From Epiperipatus broadwayi (taxonomy: Eukaryota; Onychophora; Udeonychophora; Euonychophora; Peripatidae), in the NCBI GenBank assembly GCA_028023455.1, contig JAQFVV010000288.1, forward strand, positions 1,094,341 through 1,158,340: a stretch of DNA of 64,000 bases. Direction: 5' to 3'. Below are positions 1-18,523 of this stretch, one piece after another. Numbering within the stretch: position 1 is the stretch's first letter; each line of letters begins with the position of its first letter. A model generated the notes under the pieces. It saw only the letters and a program-made list of their open reading frames with translations. It was not told where the DNA came from and searched no databases. A program made the position numbers and the translations under genes.

Positions 1-600
1 TCTTTCCTCTTTGAAGACCAAAAATAATCTGACACTAGTTTAAAAAAAAAACTACATCTCACTCTCCCTGTCACTTTTTCCTTTTCCTTTGTTTTCGCAA
101 ACACAGTCCGTCCCCTTCTTCCCCACCACGTGGTATAGATGGCCAGTTAAGCTAATAAGCAGAAAGAACTTTTCGCACCTTCGGACATTTTGGCAATTAA
201 CATTCCGGAAACTTTTTACTTCAACCTTCTTTTTAATTTTCATTCAAATTCCCCAGATAAGATTTTCGATGTTTAATATATTTCTTTTTTTTCTTTTACT
301 TACAATAATCTCTTATCTTGGATCCAAAATGTATTCATACGTTCGTTTTCTAAAATTGTCTATCCACACCGCAAATACATACATATACCACTTTTACAAA
401 AACAAAACGCAATCTGGGCCCCCCCCCCCCCCTTTTCTTACTTTAATAAAATCTTAAACATTTTCTCCCACTAACAAAATAAATACTAAAACGAAATAAA
501 ATCAAAATTATATGAAACTAATTTTAAAACTATATAACATATGTGTGCGCCTTTCTACCTTGTAACTAGGGTTTAAACCCGACTAGTTACAACACATTAT
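1..600. other. AT-rich lead-in, no gene seen
   Basis: No gene is recognisable. The stretch contains a homopolymer run of about 14 C at 419-432 and AT-rich sequence. An open frame on + at 89-457 (122 codons) is rich in F, L, T and S from pyrimidine-rich DNA and has no motif, so I do not call it a gene. The stretch ends with the palindrome listed separately. Confidence 0.6.
560..592. repeat. 33-bp palindrome TTGTAACTAG...CTAGTTACAA
   Basis: Ten-base arms TTGTAACTAG (560-569) and CTAGTTACAA (583-592) enclose GGTTTAAACCC and GA. The outer TGTAAC/GTTACA ends resemble the inverted ends of gypsy-type LTRs. Similar palindromes occur at 35374-35401 and 60814-60844. Confidence 0.75.
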
Positions 601-859
601 TTATTCTAAAAGATTTGAAGTCTGACTTTATGCACAAAACTGGATGCATGATTGATTATAAAGAGGAAAGGATTATCTGTGAAAGGGAAAAAGTGGAGTT
701 TGGGTCATGGATAAGAACAAATCAATAAAGAATATATAATATAAAACTTGAGGCAGAAAGACCTTTAAAATAGGCATGGATTAATGAACTATTAAATGAA
801 GTAAAGGGAGGATGAAAAAAGGACTTGAAAGAAATACTAAATGAATACAAATCAAATTT

Positions 860-1590
860 TTCAGACAAACCTGGATTATTAAAGGTTATGGGCACCAAAT
901 CACAATTGCAGATGGGACACTATACCAGGCAACATCATACCTGGAGCTACACCAATATAGGACTGATGTAGAGAAACAATTAGCCCAAATGAAGGAGTGG
1001 GATACTATAACCAAGTATTCATCAACATATAATAACCCATTAGTGGTTGTAAAAAAATATTTGGGCAATAAGACTATGTCTAGATACCAGGCAGTTGAAT
1101 AAGATCACATGGCCTGATCAAAATCTTCTGCCACCAATTAATGAATTAGTAAATCGATTTGGGGGGCAAAAATATATTTTCACTCTGTATCTGACTGCCA
1201 GATATTGGCAGATCAAGTTGGCCCCAGACCAGAAGTCCACAGCACTTTCATATAATGATTATCATACCAATTTAACAGAATGCCTTTTGGTCTAAGGCAT
1301 AATGGAGTGTGTCTATTAAAATGTCTTGATCGGGTGTTGTCTCCACAGATAAAAAAGTTAATAACTATCTACTTGGATGATGTGATTATTGCATCTGGTA
1401 ATCCATATGAACACCTATATCACCTCAAGATGTTTCTGTAAGAATGCAAAATGAAGGGCATTCAAATTTACTTACAAAAATCTGTACACCAGCAGAAGTA
1501 AATTTCTTAGGACACTTAATTAATGCAAATTGGATCAAGCCTTACCCTGACAAAATCCAGGCAATCAGAAATTTTCCATTACCCCACACA
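860..1590 (+). pseudogene. Gypsy reverse transcriptase remnant
   Basis: Reverse transcriptase copies element RNA into DNA. Around 1070-1295 the frame reads LDTRQLNKITWPDQN..PPINELV..RFGGQKYIFTLYLTARYWQIKLAPDQKSTALS in pieces, matching the gypsy fingers and palm motif A (the catalytic Asp of the usual L-D-L is replaced by YLTA, so the motif is damaged). The catalytic YLDD box is intact at about 1369-1383 (ITIYLDDVIIAS). A FLGH-like segment follows, broken by stops, near 1500. At least two frame changes and stops (for example at about 1296 and 1440) make it non-functional. It lies just upstream of RNase H in the same orientation, as in a single pol polyprotein. Confidence 0.8.
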
Positions 1591-1798
1591 CCAAAATAAG
1601 TTAGGTCATTGTGGGGGTGTAAATTCTATAACAAATTTTAAGAGAACTTCACAACTATCATGGAGCCCTTGCTGCAACTATTATATAAGAGGATACCATG
1701 AAAATATACAGAAGAACATGAAACTAACTTCACAGTTATCAAAGAAAAATTCCTGAGCCAGGTGATGTTGGTCTATGTTGACCTAAGAAACCCATTTA

Positions 1799-2059
1799 TT
1801 GTCCAGGGTAAACAATAGTGGGTATAGGTTAAGTGAATGTCTTATGCAAACTCAGGAGGATAATACCCTGGGTGTTATTTATTTTATCATTAGGCCATTA
1901 AGAGGTGCAGAGATTAATTACTTTGTCATAGCAAAAGAGGCCTTTGCTGGAGTGTGTGCATTCTACAAGTTCTTCCAGTTTGTGATAGAATCACAAGTGA
2001 TTGTTAAGATGGATCATAAAAAGCCTGGAATTTCCAAACAACAGCTATTTAACAAATAG
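1799..2059 (+). pseudogene. Gypsy RNase H remnant
   Basis: An open stretch of 86 codons reads NSGYRLSECLMQTQEDN, then ISRPL-like IIRPLRGAEINYFVIAKEA, then FQFVIESQVIVKMDHKKP in pieces. These correspond to the D-S-GYGLGAVLMQ, RTL..AE.NY..IEKEALA and TDHKPL blocks of gypsy RNase H, which removes RNA from the RNA/DNA hybrid. The first catalytic Asp position appears replaced (N before SGY). It ends in a stop near 2059, in line with the degenerate state of the element. Confidence 0.75.
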
Positions 2060-2399
2060 TAGGTTAATGTGTTGGAGCATTTTTCTGTAGGTTTAATTAT
2101 TGCATCCATTAGTGTATAGGAACCAAAAATGTGGTCGCTGATACCTTAACTCACAATATCAGTCCTGGGACTCAAAATCACTTAAAATGAGAGATATCTG
2201 TTTAGTGAATATAAATTTGGAAGAGAATGTCATAGTGGAAGAAGGATTGAGACACCTAGGAAAAGTACAATGATGAAGCTCACATGCAAAATTATTATTG
2301 ACTGACTAAAAGTCAAAAAATAAAATAGAAGGATAAATGTTGAGAACTAGCACCAGAAATAGGTACTAAAGAGAAAATCTTATGGTACCTAACAGGTCT

Positions 2400-3420
2400 A
2401 CAAATGGATCAGTGGGAAATGATTATACAAGAGAGTTTAGAAAAAGGACTTATTATGTACATACACCATTTATATGGACATAATAGAGTTAATAAAGGAG
2501 AAGGATTATTAAGGACATGGTTCCATTGATTAAATATGAGGTCACAAATTGTAAGCATAATAAGATCATGCAAGACTGCCAAAAGACAAAACAGAAAATG
2601 AGTCATATCAATGCCTGTTGGTCTTATCATTTCTAAAAAACCAAATAACCTGATAGCTATAGACTTTTATGGACCATTACCAGTCTTTAGATAAATGAAA
2701 TATATACTGGTGGTCTATGACATAATTTCTAAGTGAGTGTCAGTATATCCTGTGTCCCAGGCAAATAGTAGGAATATTGTATGAGTCCTTGAGACACAAT
2801 ACTTTGAGAAAGTAGGTACACCCAGTTTATTTACTCAGATTATGGTACATCATTCATATCTCATAAATGGCTAGAGTGGATAGAAAGCATAGATCTCAAA
2901 CATTTATTGTTATCCATATGAAATCTGCAGTCCAACCTGTATGAGTAGATGATGGAGAGAGTTGGGTCACCTCTTCAGAGTATATACTGCTTCTGATCAA
3001 AGAAGATTGCTTAAATAGCTCCCAAGAGTATTAAATTACATAAATTAGACTTGAAATGAATCCACCATATTTACACGAATGTGGCTTCAATTCAGGCCAC
3101 AAATACTCAGATTATATAAATCCCAGTTACACATTATCCCAGAAAATATTAATGAAGAAAGAGATCAAGAAAGATGAAGGTGAAATTTGAACACTGCATC
3201 AAACTATGGACATGCAAAAAGGAGTCACAACTGACAATTTCAAAGAAGGGGGTGCAGTATGGGTCAAAGTGAACCCTTTGAGTCAAACTGGAAAATACAT
3301 TTTCAAAAAGCTCCAAAACATGTATGGTGGGCTATATTAGATTACCAGAAAGAATAGCCCAAATGGGTTCATATTAAAAGCTGGAGAAAAAGAAAGGGAT
3401 ACCTATAATGCTAGTTTCCT
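2400..3420 (+). pseudogene. Gypsy integrase remnant
   Basis: Readable pieces across frames include an H-H-like zinc-binding start near 2460 (HHLYGHNRVNKGE), a core start KKPNNLIAIDFYGPLPVF at about 2637-2690 (first catalytic Asp in IDFYGPLP), VVYDIISK at 2710, and KVGTPSLFTQI.VHHSYL near 2810-2870 in the place of the second Asp block. A chromodomain-like or C-terminal tail is suggested around 3240-3420 (SKSSKTCMVGYIRLPERIAQ). Integrase joins the DNA copy to the genome. Multiple stops show that it is dead. Confidence 0.7.
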
Positions 3421-3532
3421 GAAATCTTATGAGATTAGGACTTGGTTTAGAAGAAGATCCCATAAAGATTGATGTATGCAAAATAAAATATGTTCAAACC
3501 CCTATTTTATTTTTGTTCACTGACACCAGATG

Positions 3533-3539
3533 AATTGTA

Positions 3540-3579
<40 letters not shown>

Positions 3580-4975
3580 CGTTTTTCATCTTGCTAGGCC
3601 TCTGTTACACATATAAACTGTGTGAGTTGGTCAAGTTATGTCAAAAGAAGAAAGTTGTATTTCTATTTCTAAAAACATAACTATATTTCTTGATCAATGC
3701 GGCCTACAATTGTTATGATTATAATTGTGAGCTGAATCAGCTTTTAATCTATAAATGAGGGTGCCAGAGTCGATTTGACTCACTGATTCTATATCAAACA
3801 TATCATAACTCGTAAATTAAAAAGAAAAAATGTTTTCAAAAGACGGTAATTATATTTTACCGTGAATTAGAATTACTTCCTAAGTATCATTATTATTCCT
3901 GGAATTTATTAAACATATTGGCAAAGGTAAATTATGTTTTTAAATCTTACTAAATTAATAATAAATTTAATAATAAACACTAATAAATATTATTAATAAC
4001 GTACAAATGAAAATTGATAAAAGTAAAATCTCTTTTATTTTAACAAACAAAAAAACTATTTAATGTTAAATTGTTAATTAAATAAACTGGAGAAAACACA
4101 CACTAATCCAGACATGACACATCAATAAAATAAAATAATTAACACAATTAATTAAAGTTTTTGGGTATACAAGAGTCTCCTGAACAATAACATGAAAGTC
4201 TATATTGGGATCCTATTATAAGTTTATTATTTTAGAAAGATTTGTCGACAATTTAGTCACAATCAGGAATAATAAAGTCATAGCTTTAAATTTAGCAAGA
4301 AAGTAGTAGATAACTATGCATAGTTTTTTGGGTTAGAATGAGCTTGGCCATTGGTTATTAGTTGATCTTGTGGTCTATTTTCCTAGTTGGTCACAAAGAC
4401 TTTTCTGGTGTACATCTTCAGGCACGATGTCCGCAGAAGCTCCAGTTCACTCCGATATGCCAAATTATTTCAGCATAGAGTGATCCTGGATATATTTTTC
4501 TTATTCAAGACTAACTGTAGAGAAACAAACGAAACAAGACATTGGTCAAAATGGTCTCTGCTTTTTTATACTAGAGACCCAGTTTTCAGACTTCTGCGCA
4601 TGTTATTATCATGGTGTTAAGGTTCATAATCTTGTACATTCTTTATCATTTTTCAATTACAAAGTCTTTATTTTTTCAGCATAATTCTTCCATCTTTAAT
4701 TAGCTAAAATATTTTTCTTTTAGCTTAACTTTTTACTTTTTGAATTTTTTCAATTTATCAGGATTAGTAATCTGTGTGTCTTTTGTTGTCTCCAATTTTA
4801 ATTTTTATGTCTAATTACATAAAAAAATATGAAAGACAATTTTACCTTTCACCGTACGTTTTTAAGAAAATAAATTATACCAATAAAAAAAATTAAGTTT
4901 ACACTTTTTTTTTATTAGCTTTTACCAAATGCCAATATATATATTTGTACCATATATAAATAAACAGTATATACC
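3533..4975 (+). repeat. Unclassified 1.4-kb repeat, copy A
   Basis: First of four copies of one family in this window. It starts with ATTGTACCATATATA plus a (TA)n run (3542-3575), then a conserved body from TTTTTCATCTTGCTAGGCCT to the tail TTTGTACCATATATAAATA near 4960. The octamer CACCAGAT lies on both sides (about 3525 and 4976), a possible target duplication. The body has a short open frame (4387-4620, 77 codons) also open in copy B, but nothing recognisable is encoded. Copy B is nearly identical. The family may be a non-autonomous element with ATTGTACCAT/ATGGTACAAT ends. Confidence 0.75.
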
Positions 4976-5695
4976 ACCAGATCCAGGAGATGAGAATAAA
5001 ATAGGGATTTACACTAATTTTATTCTTAAGTTTTTAAATTCATATTTATGTGTTTTTTTTTGTATTAACGTGCTGATATATCTTGTAGATTCATTCAACA
5101 AGTGACATTTGGCTTTAATGCCCACATTTGGGTCTAACACGACGGGAATGAGAAACATTTCCCCATTCATCTGTGTCCTTTCTGCTTAAGTCTAATAATA
5201 ACGATAAGAAGCCCAAGTTATATGCCCAAATGAGCATTGCTCATCATTTTGAGTCTTACAGGCTCATGGAAATTTGATCCATCCTCCCCTTTATTGGAAT
5301 CCCTGCTAGAAATAGACTGATGGGCATATAAAGACAGTCATATGTTATATATTGCATATACAGACTCAAGGCTATGCTTTTTCCCCTCTTCAGTAACCAC
5401 CTCCCGGTCAAATACTTGTGACTTACGTCTATATCAGCCACGATCGTGTTTTTTTTTAGACATGTTAAAAAAATATACATATATTTTTTCTTTCTGTAAT
5501 TCATATTAAAAAAATATTTTTTATATTTTAATAATCAGGGTTTAATTAGTTAGTTAGTTTCTATAATTATTTTTTTAAAAAAAAACTACTATTTGTTCTC
5601 CGGCTATGAGTTTTTTGGGTCATCGTTGTAACGTTCTTTACCATTGCAACTTATCTCAGGTTGTGGCTTTTTTGTATTGAAGCCTAAGTTGGGTT
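4976..5695. other. Spacer between repeat copies A and B
   Basis: No gene seen. Contains a slightly GC-richer patch at about 5120-5420. An open frame of 82 codons on minus (5256-5504) has no recognised motif. Confidence 0.5.
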
Positions 5696-5699
5696 TCCA

Positions 5700-7118
5700 T
5701 TGAAATGTTTTACCCTCTTGCTAGACCTATATCACAATAAATTGCATGAGTTGGTCAAGTTATGTCAAAAGAAGAAAGTTGTATTTCTATTTCTAAAAAC
5801 ATAACTATATTTCCTGATCAACTTGGCCTAGAATTGTTACAATTACAATTGTGAGCTGAATCATCTTTTAATTTATAAATGAGGGCACCAGAGTTGATTA
5901 GACTCACTGATTCTGTGTCAAACATATCATAACTCATAAATTAAAAAGAAAAAATGTTTTCAAAAGATGGTAATTATATTTTACCATGAATTAGAATTAC
6001 TTCATAAGTATCATTATTATTCCTGGAACTTATTAAACACATTGGCAAAGGTGAATTACATTTTTAAATCTTACTAAACTAATAATAAATTTAATAATAA
6101 ACACTAATAAATATTATTAATAATGTACAAATGAATATTGATAAAAGTAAAATCTCTTTTATTTTAACAAACAAAAAAAATATTTAATGTTAAATTGTTA
6201 ATTAAATAAACTGGAGAAAACACACACTAATCCAGACATGAAACATTAATAAAATAAAACAATTAACACAATTAATAAAAGTTTTTGGGTACACAAGAGT
6301 CTCTTGAACAATAACATGAAAGTCTATATCGGGATCCTATTATAAATTTATTATTTTAGAAAGATTTGTCGACAATTTAGTCACAATCAGGAATAATAGT
6401 CATAGCTTTAAATTTAGCAAGAAAGTAGTAGATAACTATGCATAGTTTTTGGGGTTAAAATGAGCTTGGCCATTGGTTATTAGTTGATCTTGTGGTCTAT
6501 TTTCCTAGTTGGTCACGAAAGCTTTTCTGGTGTACATGTTCAGGCACGATGTCCGCAGAAGCTCCGGTTCACTCCGACATGCCAAATTATTTCAGCATAG
6601 AGTGATCCTGGATATATTCTTTTTATCCAGGACTAACTGTAGAGAAACAAACAAAACAAGACATTGGTCAAACTGGTCTCTGCTTTTTTTATACTAGAGG
6701 CCCAGTTTTCAGACTTCTGCGCATGTTATTATCATGGTGTTAAGGTTCATAATCTTGTACATTCTTTATCATTTTTCAATTACAAAGTCTTTATTTTTTC
6801 AGCATAATTCTCCCATCTTTAATTAGCTAAAATATTTTTCTTTTAGCTTATCTTTTTACCTTTTGAATTCTTTCAATTTATCAGGATTAGTAATCTGTGT
6901 GTCTTTTGTTCTCTCCAATTTTAACTTTTATTTCTAATTACATAAAAAAATATGAAAGACAATTTTACCTTTTACCGGGTGTTTTTAAAAAATAAATTAT
7001 ACCAATAAAAAAAATTAAGTTTACTTTTTTTTTTTTTTTAGCTTTTACCAAATGCCAATATGTATATTTGTACCATATATAAATGAATGGTACAATATAT
7101 ATATATATATATATTGTA
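5700..7118 (+). repeat. Unclassified 1.4-kb repeat, copy B
   Basis: Direct repeat of copy A, about 2.1 kb further on, with only scattered substitutions and small indels. It lacks the (TA)n run and ATTGTACCAT at its left end. Its right end is the most complete: TTGTACCAT, a ten-base spacer and ATGGTACAA form an inverted pair before a (TA)n run at 7093-7117. The shared internal open frame (6509-6697) has been shortened by a frameshift relative to copy A. Confidence 0.75.
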
Positions 7119-7216
7119 ATGGAATATATTTAAAATATAGATAGACTTATCGATATTTACAATATATATATTAAGCCTTCTTCAAGTAATCCAGTATAAA
7201 AAAAATTAAATTTCAA

Positions 7217-7396
7217 TTGGCAATAATTATAATATATTGAAATTCAGTGTATAAAATAAGTAATAGAATGAAATGCTTGTTGGATTATAATTTTCAGATT
7301 GAGTAAAAGCTTGGCAATAATTATAATATATTGAAATTCAGTGTATAAAATAAGTAATAGAATGAAATGCTTGTTGGATTATAATTTTCAATTTTC
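7217..7396 (+). repeat. Tandem duplication, 94-bp period
   Basis: A segment starting TTGGCAATAATTATAATATA at 7217 is repeated at 7311 with essentially no differences over about 80 bases. The near identity suggests a recent local duplication. Confidence 0.9.
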
Positions 7397-7570
7397 AATA
7401 AATATCCTGAGAGTGATGAAAACTTAGACTGTTTGAGATACACTAGAAAATCTGATAGAGTGGATATGAAGTTCATATATATTTTATCATATGGTCTAGT
7501 TGCAATCATATTTACAATAATCATTTAATAGTATTAAACCAATTTGAAAGTATAAAGATGTTTAGTAGTC

Positions 7571-12690
<5,120 letters not shown>

Positions 12691-12699
12691 GAAGGTTAC

Positions 12700-14015
12700 A
12701 ATATATATATATATATATATGGTACAAGTATATTGGTATTAAGTAAGATTTAAAAGTAAAAATTAAAAAAATTGTCAATGGACGTAATTTAGGTTGTTTT
12801 TAATAGTTAGTATAATTTATATTTTTTGATATGTACAAGAAAGCTATTTGTGTTTAAAACTATCTATTTTATTAAAGTAAAATTAATGTTGGAGAGAATG
12901 TAACCACATACAGATTACTATCAGAGTAAAACCTTTTAACAATAATTAAAGATGACAGAAATAAATTATAATAAAATACAACTTTCTACCTCAAAAGTAA
13001 GAAAAATGTAGATGATTATCAAGTGATAATAACACAAAGGATAAGAGGATATGCACAGCAATATCAAAATGGTCATCCGTATAAAAGAAGAAGACAAGTT
13101 AAGAACAGATCTTTTGCCTGGATTTTTCTGGATGTTTCTTGGGTGCATCATTTTTGAAGTCATAATAAAATGCTACTACCAGAACTACTACAATAAATCT
13201 AATCTCCATGTGTGAGTAGAAACAGGTCATTTTCTGGCGCGTTCTCGCCAAAATCACCAAAAGCTTTATCAAGCCTTGCCTTAAATTCAGATCAAAAATG
13301 CAAAAGTGTTATCAGAATGAAGCCATAAATAAGTAATATGAACTCCTCATAGAAGGGACTTACTGATAATTCGATGGTCATATCGTAACTTGAACAGATT
13401 TAGGAGCTAAATTTTAAAAAGATAAACATCTAATTTAGTAAAAAGAAAGAAGAGATATTTGTGATTTTATTCTTAAAAGTGTACTATTTAGATTAAGTTG
13501 TTGATGTAATTATCTGTGTGTGGTCTTTCTAATGTTATAAATAATTTTTATTGCTTAAATATTTAATATGTGTTAATAAAACTTTTACTAATAATATAAA
13601 CCTTTCATTGTACGTGCTAAATTTTAGTTATTTAGAATTCATTATAAAGTTTAGAGAGTTGGATGAATTGCCTTTGCCAATATGCTTTATTAAAGCCTGG
13701 GTAAAATTTTTATAATAAATTAATTGACAGGAAAACATAATTCTCACTCTTACTATTAATTATTTGCTTTGTAATTCTCAACAAAAATGTACCAAAAGTT
13801 AGGGGTCTACAAACCCTGCTGCCCTCTTAAATACATTAAACTAACTCCATCATCAATTCAAGTTATAATGAATATTCGGTCAGTTAGTCAGAAATATAAC
13901 TATATTCTTGAAATGTTTGCCCTTCTACTGGAATGAACCATTGTCATTAAATAGTTTGATTAACTAGCACTTTATAGTCCATAATAGAAGGCCTAAATCA
14001 AAATGTAAATTGTCG

Positions 14016-14063
<48 letters not shown>

Positions 14064-14085
14064 TTATATATATATATATATATAT
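12700..14085 (-). repeat. Unclassified 1.4-kb repeat, diverged copy D
   Basis: Reverse-complement, older member of the family of copies A-C. Landmarks in order: (TA)n then GGTACAAGTATATTGG (12700-12735); GTTGGAGAGAATG..CAGATTACTA (about 12889); AATTAAAGATGACAGAA (about 12945); TTGCCTTTGCCAATATG (about 13670), matching CATATTGGCAAAGGTAAATT in the others; GAAGGCCTAAATC followed by (TA)n (about 13987-14083). Order and spacing agree with a full-length copy bounded by (TA)n on both sides. Confidence 0.6.
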
Positions 14086-14976
14086 GCTTTTATGGCTGTT
14101 CAAGTTACATTATGAATACAAACATGTCTGAATATATTTGTAAGTTATTTTTCTAAAATAAACTATAATTATGCCTATAAACTTTTGTAATATTAATGCT
14201 AAATCATTTTATCCACCAAAACGATTTGTTGCATTGTAAATAAATTGAGAATTAACATTCAAAAAGATTAAAACTTCAAATTAATTTTAATTTTTGTTCT
14301 TATATTAACCAATCTAACCTATCAAATATTAATTTTAATATAATACTAAAGATTTTAATTAAGCAGTAAATGATTTTACTGCTGACTTAATGTAACACTT
14401 AATTTAAATTTGTTTCAAAAAACAAACACATCTTATTATCATGCATTACATAAAATTCTAATTCACCTTTCCTAAAAGAAATTAACTGTAAATGCTTAAT
14501 TTAGTAGCAATGTAGCGAACGCAATGCAGGGTACCAAAGGAAGATTTTGCCTGATAAAATGGTTTACCATTGCTATTATAAAAAGGGGAATAGTGCTCTA
14601 ATCTATCCTAATAATATATTATAATGTGTTTGTGCAATACATTTATATTGTTACAATAGCAGCCATAAAATCATTTATGTATTGATTAAAATCATTACTA
14701 TTAAATGTAAATTAATATTTCAAATGATCACATAGCTTTTTTATTTAAACAAAACTATTCATAACTTTGAAATTTTAGCACTTTCAGGTGTCAATACTTA
14801 ATTTTTTTATAATATAATAAACTGAAATTGAAGTACAATGGTATCCTTTTGTTTAAAAAAATAGATTAGCATTAATATTACCAAAGGATATATGTATTTA
14901 CAATTTATTTTTACAAAATTATTCAATTGATTCTGCTGTAATGTATTCTAGAAACATATTAGAAAGTGTTTGTAAA

Positions 14977-14981
<5 letters not shown>
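14086..14981. other. AT-rich spacer between copies D and C
   Basis: No gene seen. A short GC-richer patch lies at about 14510-14610 (GTAGCGAACGCAATGCAGGG). It is unassigned. Confidence 0.5.
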
Positions 14982-15023
<42 letters not shown>

Positions 15024-16446
15024 AAACATTTTTCCATCTGACTAGACCTCTATCGCAATAAATTGTAAGAGTTGATTAAGTTATGCAAAAAGAAGAAAGT
15101 TGTATTTCTATTTCTAAAAAACATAACTATATTTCCTGATCAACTCAGCCTAGAATTGTTTTAATTACAATTGTGAGCTGAATCAGTTTTTAATTTATAA
15201 ATGAGGGCACCAGAGTCGATTAGACTCATTGATTCTGCATCAAACATATCGTAACTTGTAAATTAAAAAGAAATTTTTTTTTTAAAATAAGTGGTATTAT
15301 ATTTTACCATGAATTAGAATTATTTCCTAAATATTATTATTCCTGGAACTTATTAAACATATTGGCAAAGGTAAATTATATTTTTAAATATCACTAAACT
15401 AATATTAATAAATTTAATAATAAATATTAATAATTATTATTAATAATGCACAATGAAAAAGGTTGATAAAAGTAAAATCTTTTTTATTCTCACAAACAAA
15501 ATATTTTTAAGTTAAATTACAAATTAAATAAACTGGAGAGAACACACGCTAATCCAGACATGAATCCATTAACAAAAAAAATAACAGTTAAACAATTATT
15601 AAAAACTTTTAGGGTAAACAAGAGTCTCTTGATCAATAAAATTGAAGTCTCTATTGGGGTCCTATTATACGTATATTTTTAAGAATTGTTTGCAAATGCT
15701 TAATTTTGTCACAATTGGAAATAATGGGTCATAGCTTACCAGTAAGTTTAGTGAGTTCATGAAGTTTGTAGGTTACTATGCATAGTTTTTTGGGGTTAGA
15801 ATGAGCTCAGTCATTGGTTATAAGTTGATCTTGTGATCTATTCTCCTAGTCAGTTATGAAGGCATTTCTGGTGTCCATCTTCAGACACGATATCCACAGA
15901 AGCTCCGGTTCACTCCAACATGCAGAATTATTTCAGTGTAGGGTGATCTGGATATATTCTTTTGTTATCCAGGACCAACTGTAGAAAGAAACGGATGAAA
16001 CAAGACAATGATCAAACTGGCTTCTTTTTTTTTTATAGTCAGAGTCCAGTTTTCAGACTTCTGCACATACCTTTTGTTTATCAAAAATATACGCTGATAA
16101 TCTCTTACATTCTTTATAATTTTTAAATTACAAAGTTCTCTTTTTTAGCATAATTCTGCCATCTTTAATTAGCTAAAATATTTTTCTTTTAGCTTATCTT
16201 TATATTTTTAGAATTCTTTTAATTTATCTGGATTAATAATCTGTATGTCTTTTGTTCTCTCCAATTTTAACTTTTTATTTTTAATTACATATAAAAAAAA
16301 TACGAAAGACAATTTTAACTTTCATTGTATGTTTTTAAAAAAGATTATACCAATAAAAAAAATCTAAATTTACTTTTTTTAGCTTTTACCAAATGCCAAT
16401 ATATTTCTACAATATATAAATAAATGGTACAATATATATATCCTTT
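14982..16446 (+). repeat. Unclassified 1.4-kb repeat, copy C
   Basis: Third + copy, more diverged than A and B. It begins with a (TA)n run at 14982-15022, then TTGAAACATTTTTCCATCTG, and ends ATGGTACAATATATATAT at about 16423-16441. The open frame seen in A and B is broken here. This points to non-coding sequence or loss of any coding function. Confidence 0.75.
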
Positions 16447-18520
16447 TTATTTGGTACATCTTTGTATGATTGTTATTAATGGTCAATTTAGGTAAAAAAA
16501 TTAAATTTTATATAATATGTAATAAAACTTCCCATTTAATTTGTATAAGAATGTAAAATATATTCTTTCTTTAGTGTTAAATTTGAGTTAATTTTGTTTG
16601 AATAGATATAACTTATATAAATATAGTTTCAACTATAAATCATACAATTTATTTTAAAGTAAAAGATAAATAATAATTAAAATCATGTAAGGTAGTTTTA
16701 ATCAGTAGTTATAATTATTAAAAATTAATATTTTATAATTACTACTAAATTAAAAATTGCCATTTTATTTATTGTTTTAAAATCATTTAATTAATGTCAA
16801 AATAAATTAGAAGTGAGATGTGTGTTAATAGGTATCCACACACATGCATGTAATAATGAGTGAAATTTCTTCTTGGTATAATATTTAAGTTATTAGTTAT
16901 AAATAGTAAATATTATATTTTAATTATATCAATTTCATAAAAAATTATAAAGTCTATCACTAGAATAATAATGTATATTATAAAATGTAAGTATTAAAAT
17001 TTCATTTCAAATAAAGAGTATATTATTATTAAAAGATAAGTTAAATTTTGCATTATTAAAATTAAAAGATACTGATTTAATAATATTAGTTTTAATTATT
17101 TTTAAAGTTTAGGGATCAATTAATATTCATTTCATTTTTCCAGACATCTAAAAGTAATTAACTAATCAGGTATTGTGACATTTTTCTTATAAATAGAAGA
17201 TAAGCATGAGGATAAGTGGAGAAATAACAAGAACACATTCAAGAAAGAAATTGTTTTTGACTTAAAAATTTTCAGTACTAATTTATTAAAATATTGTTTT
17301 AGTATGAAAAATAATAATAATAATAATAATTTTAAAATACATGGAATACATTTTAAGAAGTTTATTACTTATTTTCATTATGGAATAAGAAAGAAGCTGT
17401 CCTCATTAGCATTCTTCATGGGCTAACTACAAACTTATGACCAGGAAAGGAACCAAACTTCATTAAAGTAGTCAAATGTATTTCAACAAAAAATCTGCAG
17501 GTTATTAATATATTTTTCCACATGAAATGAAAGAGATATGTAAGGAATTTATTTTTTATTAATTTTCATATATATAATGATAGAAAACATTTTCTTCTAA
17601 ATCTTATCTTTTGTAATGATAGAGATAATTATTTCTATTCATTAAAACTATTGAAATTTCAAGATATGAATTTATTTATGACATTATTAAGATGATAATG
17701 GCCTAAACAAAGAAAGAGGTGACATAGATTAAGTTTTATTAAAAAATTATAATTACTAACTTTAATATTATCTAAGTATTGGAAATCTATTAAATAATTA
17801 AATATCAATTATTTAAAAAAAAAATATTAGAACTTTTAATTGTACAAGTATATATTTTTGAAGTTTGAGGAAAGAAAGAAACTTTCAAAAAATGTAATGA
17901 ATGGTCTTTATTATATGGGTAAATAATTGTATATATGTCAGATATAAGAAAGAATGAACTTATGATGCAATAAACTATTGTTATTATTAAATAATTTTTG
18001 TTTTAATTTTTATTCATCTTTTCCAATTATTCTATAAATAATGGTGAAATACAAGAAGGAGAGAGAAGGGGCAGAAGAAAGTCTCTTGTTTTCAAGCAGC
18101 AGTTGGTTTTGGTCATCATGGTAATAAGATACTTCTTAGAAACTGTGTGATATTTTTTTTATTTTCAAGGAGTTGAAGAAAACTTTTTGTTTGGATTATT
18201 TCAGTTGTATTGACTATAATATTATAGAATTATTTATTTCATATGTTGTTTTTTAGATTTAAGTATTTTAGAATGTTTCAATATAAAAAAAATCATTTTA
18301 TTTTTTTTGATTCTAATTCTATACCATGAAGTAAATGATATTTACAAGAAAGTCATCAATGATAATGATAAAATGTTCTGATTAAGATAATATATTATTT
18401 TTAGTAAGATATAAGATATTGGTATTTAATTTGTAATCATGGAATCAGGTACAATAAATATGTGTGATATTTATAATAGATGAATTTACATGAAAATATA
18501 TGATAACAGATTGAATATAT
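16447..18520. other. AT-rich DNA, nothing recognised
   Basis: Very AT-rich, with short (AAT)n runs near 17310 and no motif-bearing open frame on either strand. Nothing I can support. Confidence 0.5.
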
Positions 18521-18523
18521 TTA

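Larger units (their letters stand above)
600..3480 (+). mobile_element. Degenerate Ty3/gypsy retrotransposon, pol region
   Basis: Translation of + in three shifting frames gives the order expected of a Ty3/gypsy pol: the linker into RT (about 840-1060, ending in a PLVVVKK-like stretch), RT (about 1064-1570), RNase H (about 1799-2060) and integrase (about 2400-3400). Gypsy order (integrase after RNase H) distinguishes it from Ty1/copia. There are many stops and frameshifts, so it is a dead copy. I could not identify gag, a primer-binding site or paired LTRs. The 5' limit is uncertain. The 3' limit is near the CACCAGAT at about 3525, next to the repeat that follows. Confidence 0.8.

Noticed and set aside
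89-457. 122-codon open frame near the window start
   Set aside because: Composition follows pyrimidine-rich and homopolymer DNA. No motif, and it ends in a C14 run.
3533-7118. Copies A and B as the two LTRs of one retrotransposon
   Set aside because: The sequence between them is only about 0.7 kb with no gag or pol, and copies C and D occur alone.
7217-7396. CRISPR-like or satellite array
   Set aside because: Only two units with a continuous 94-bp period, so a simple tandem duplication.
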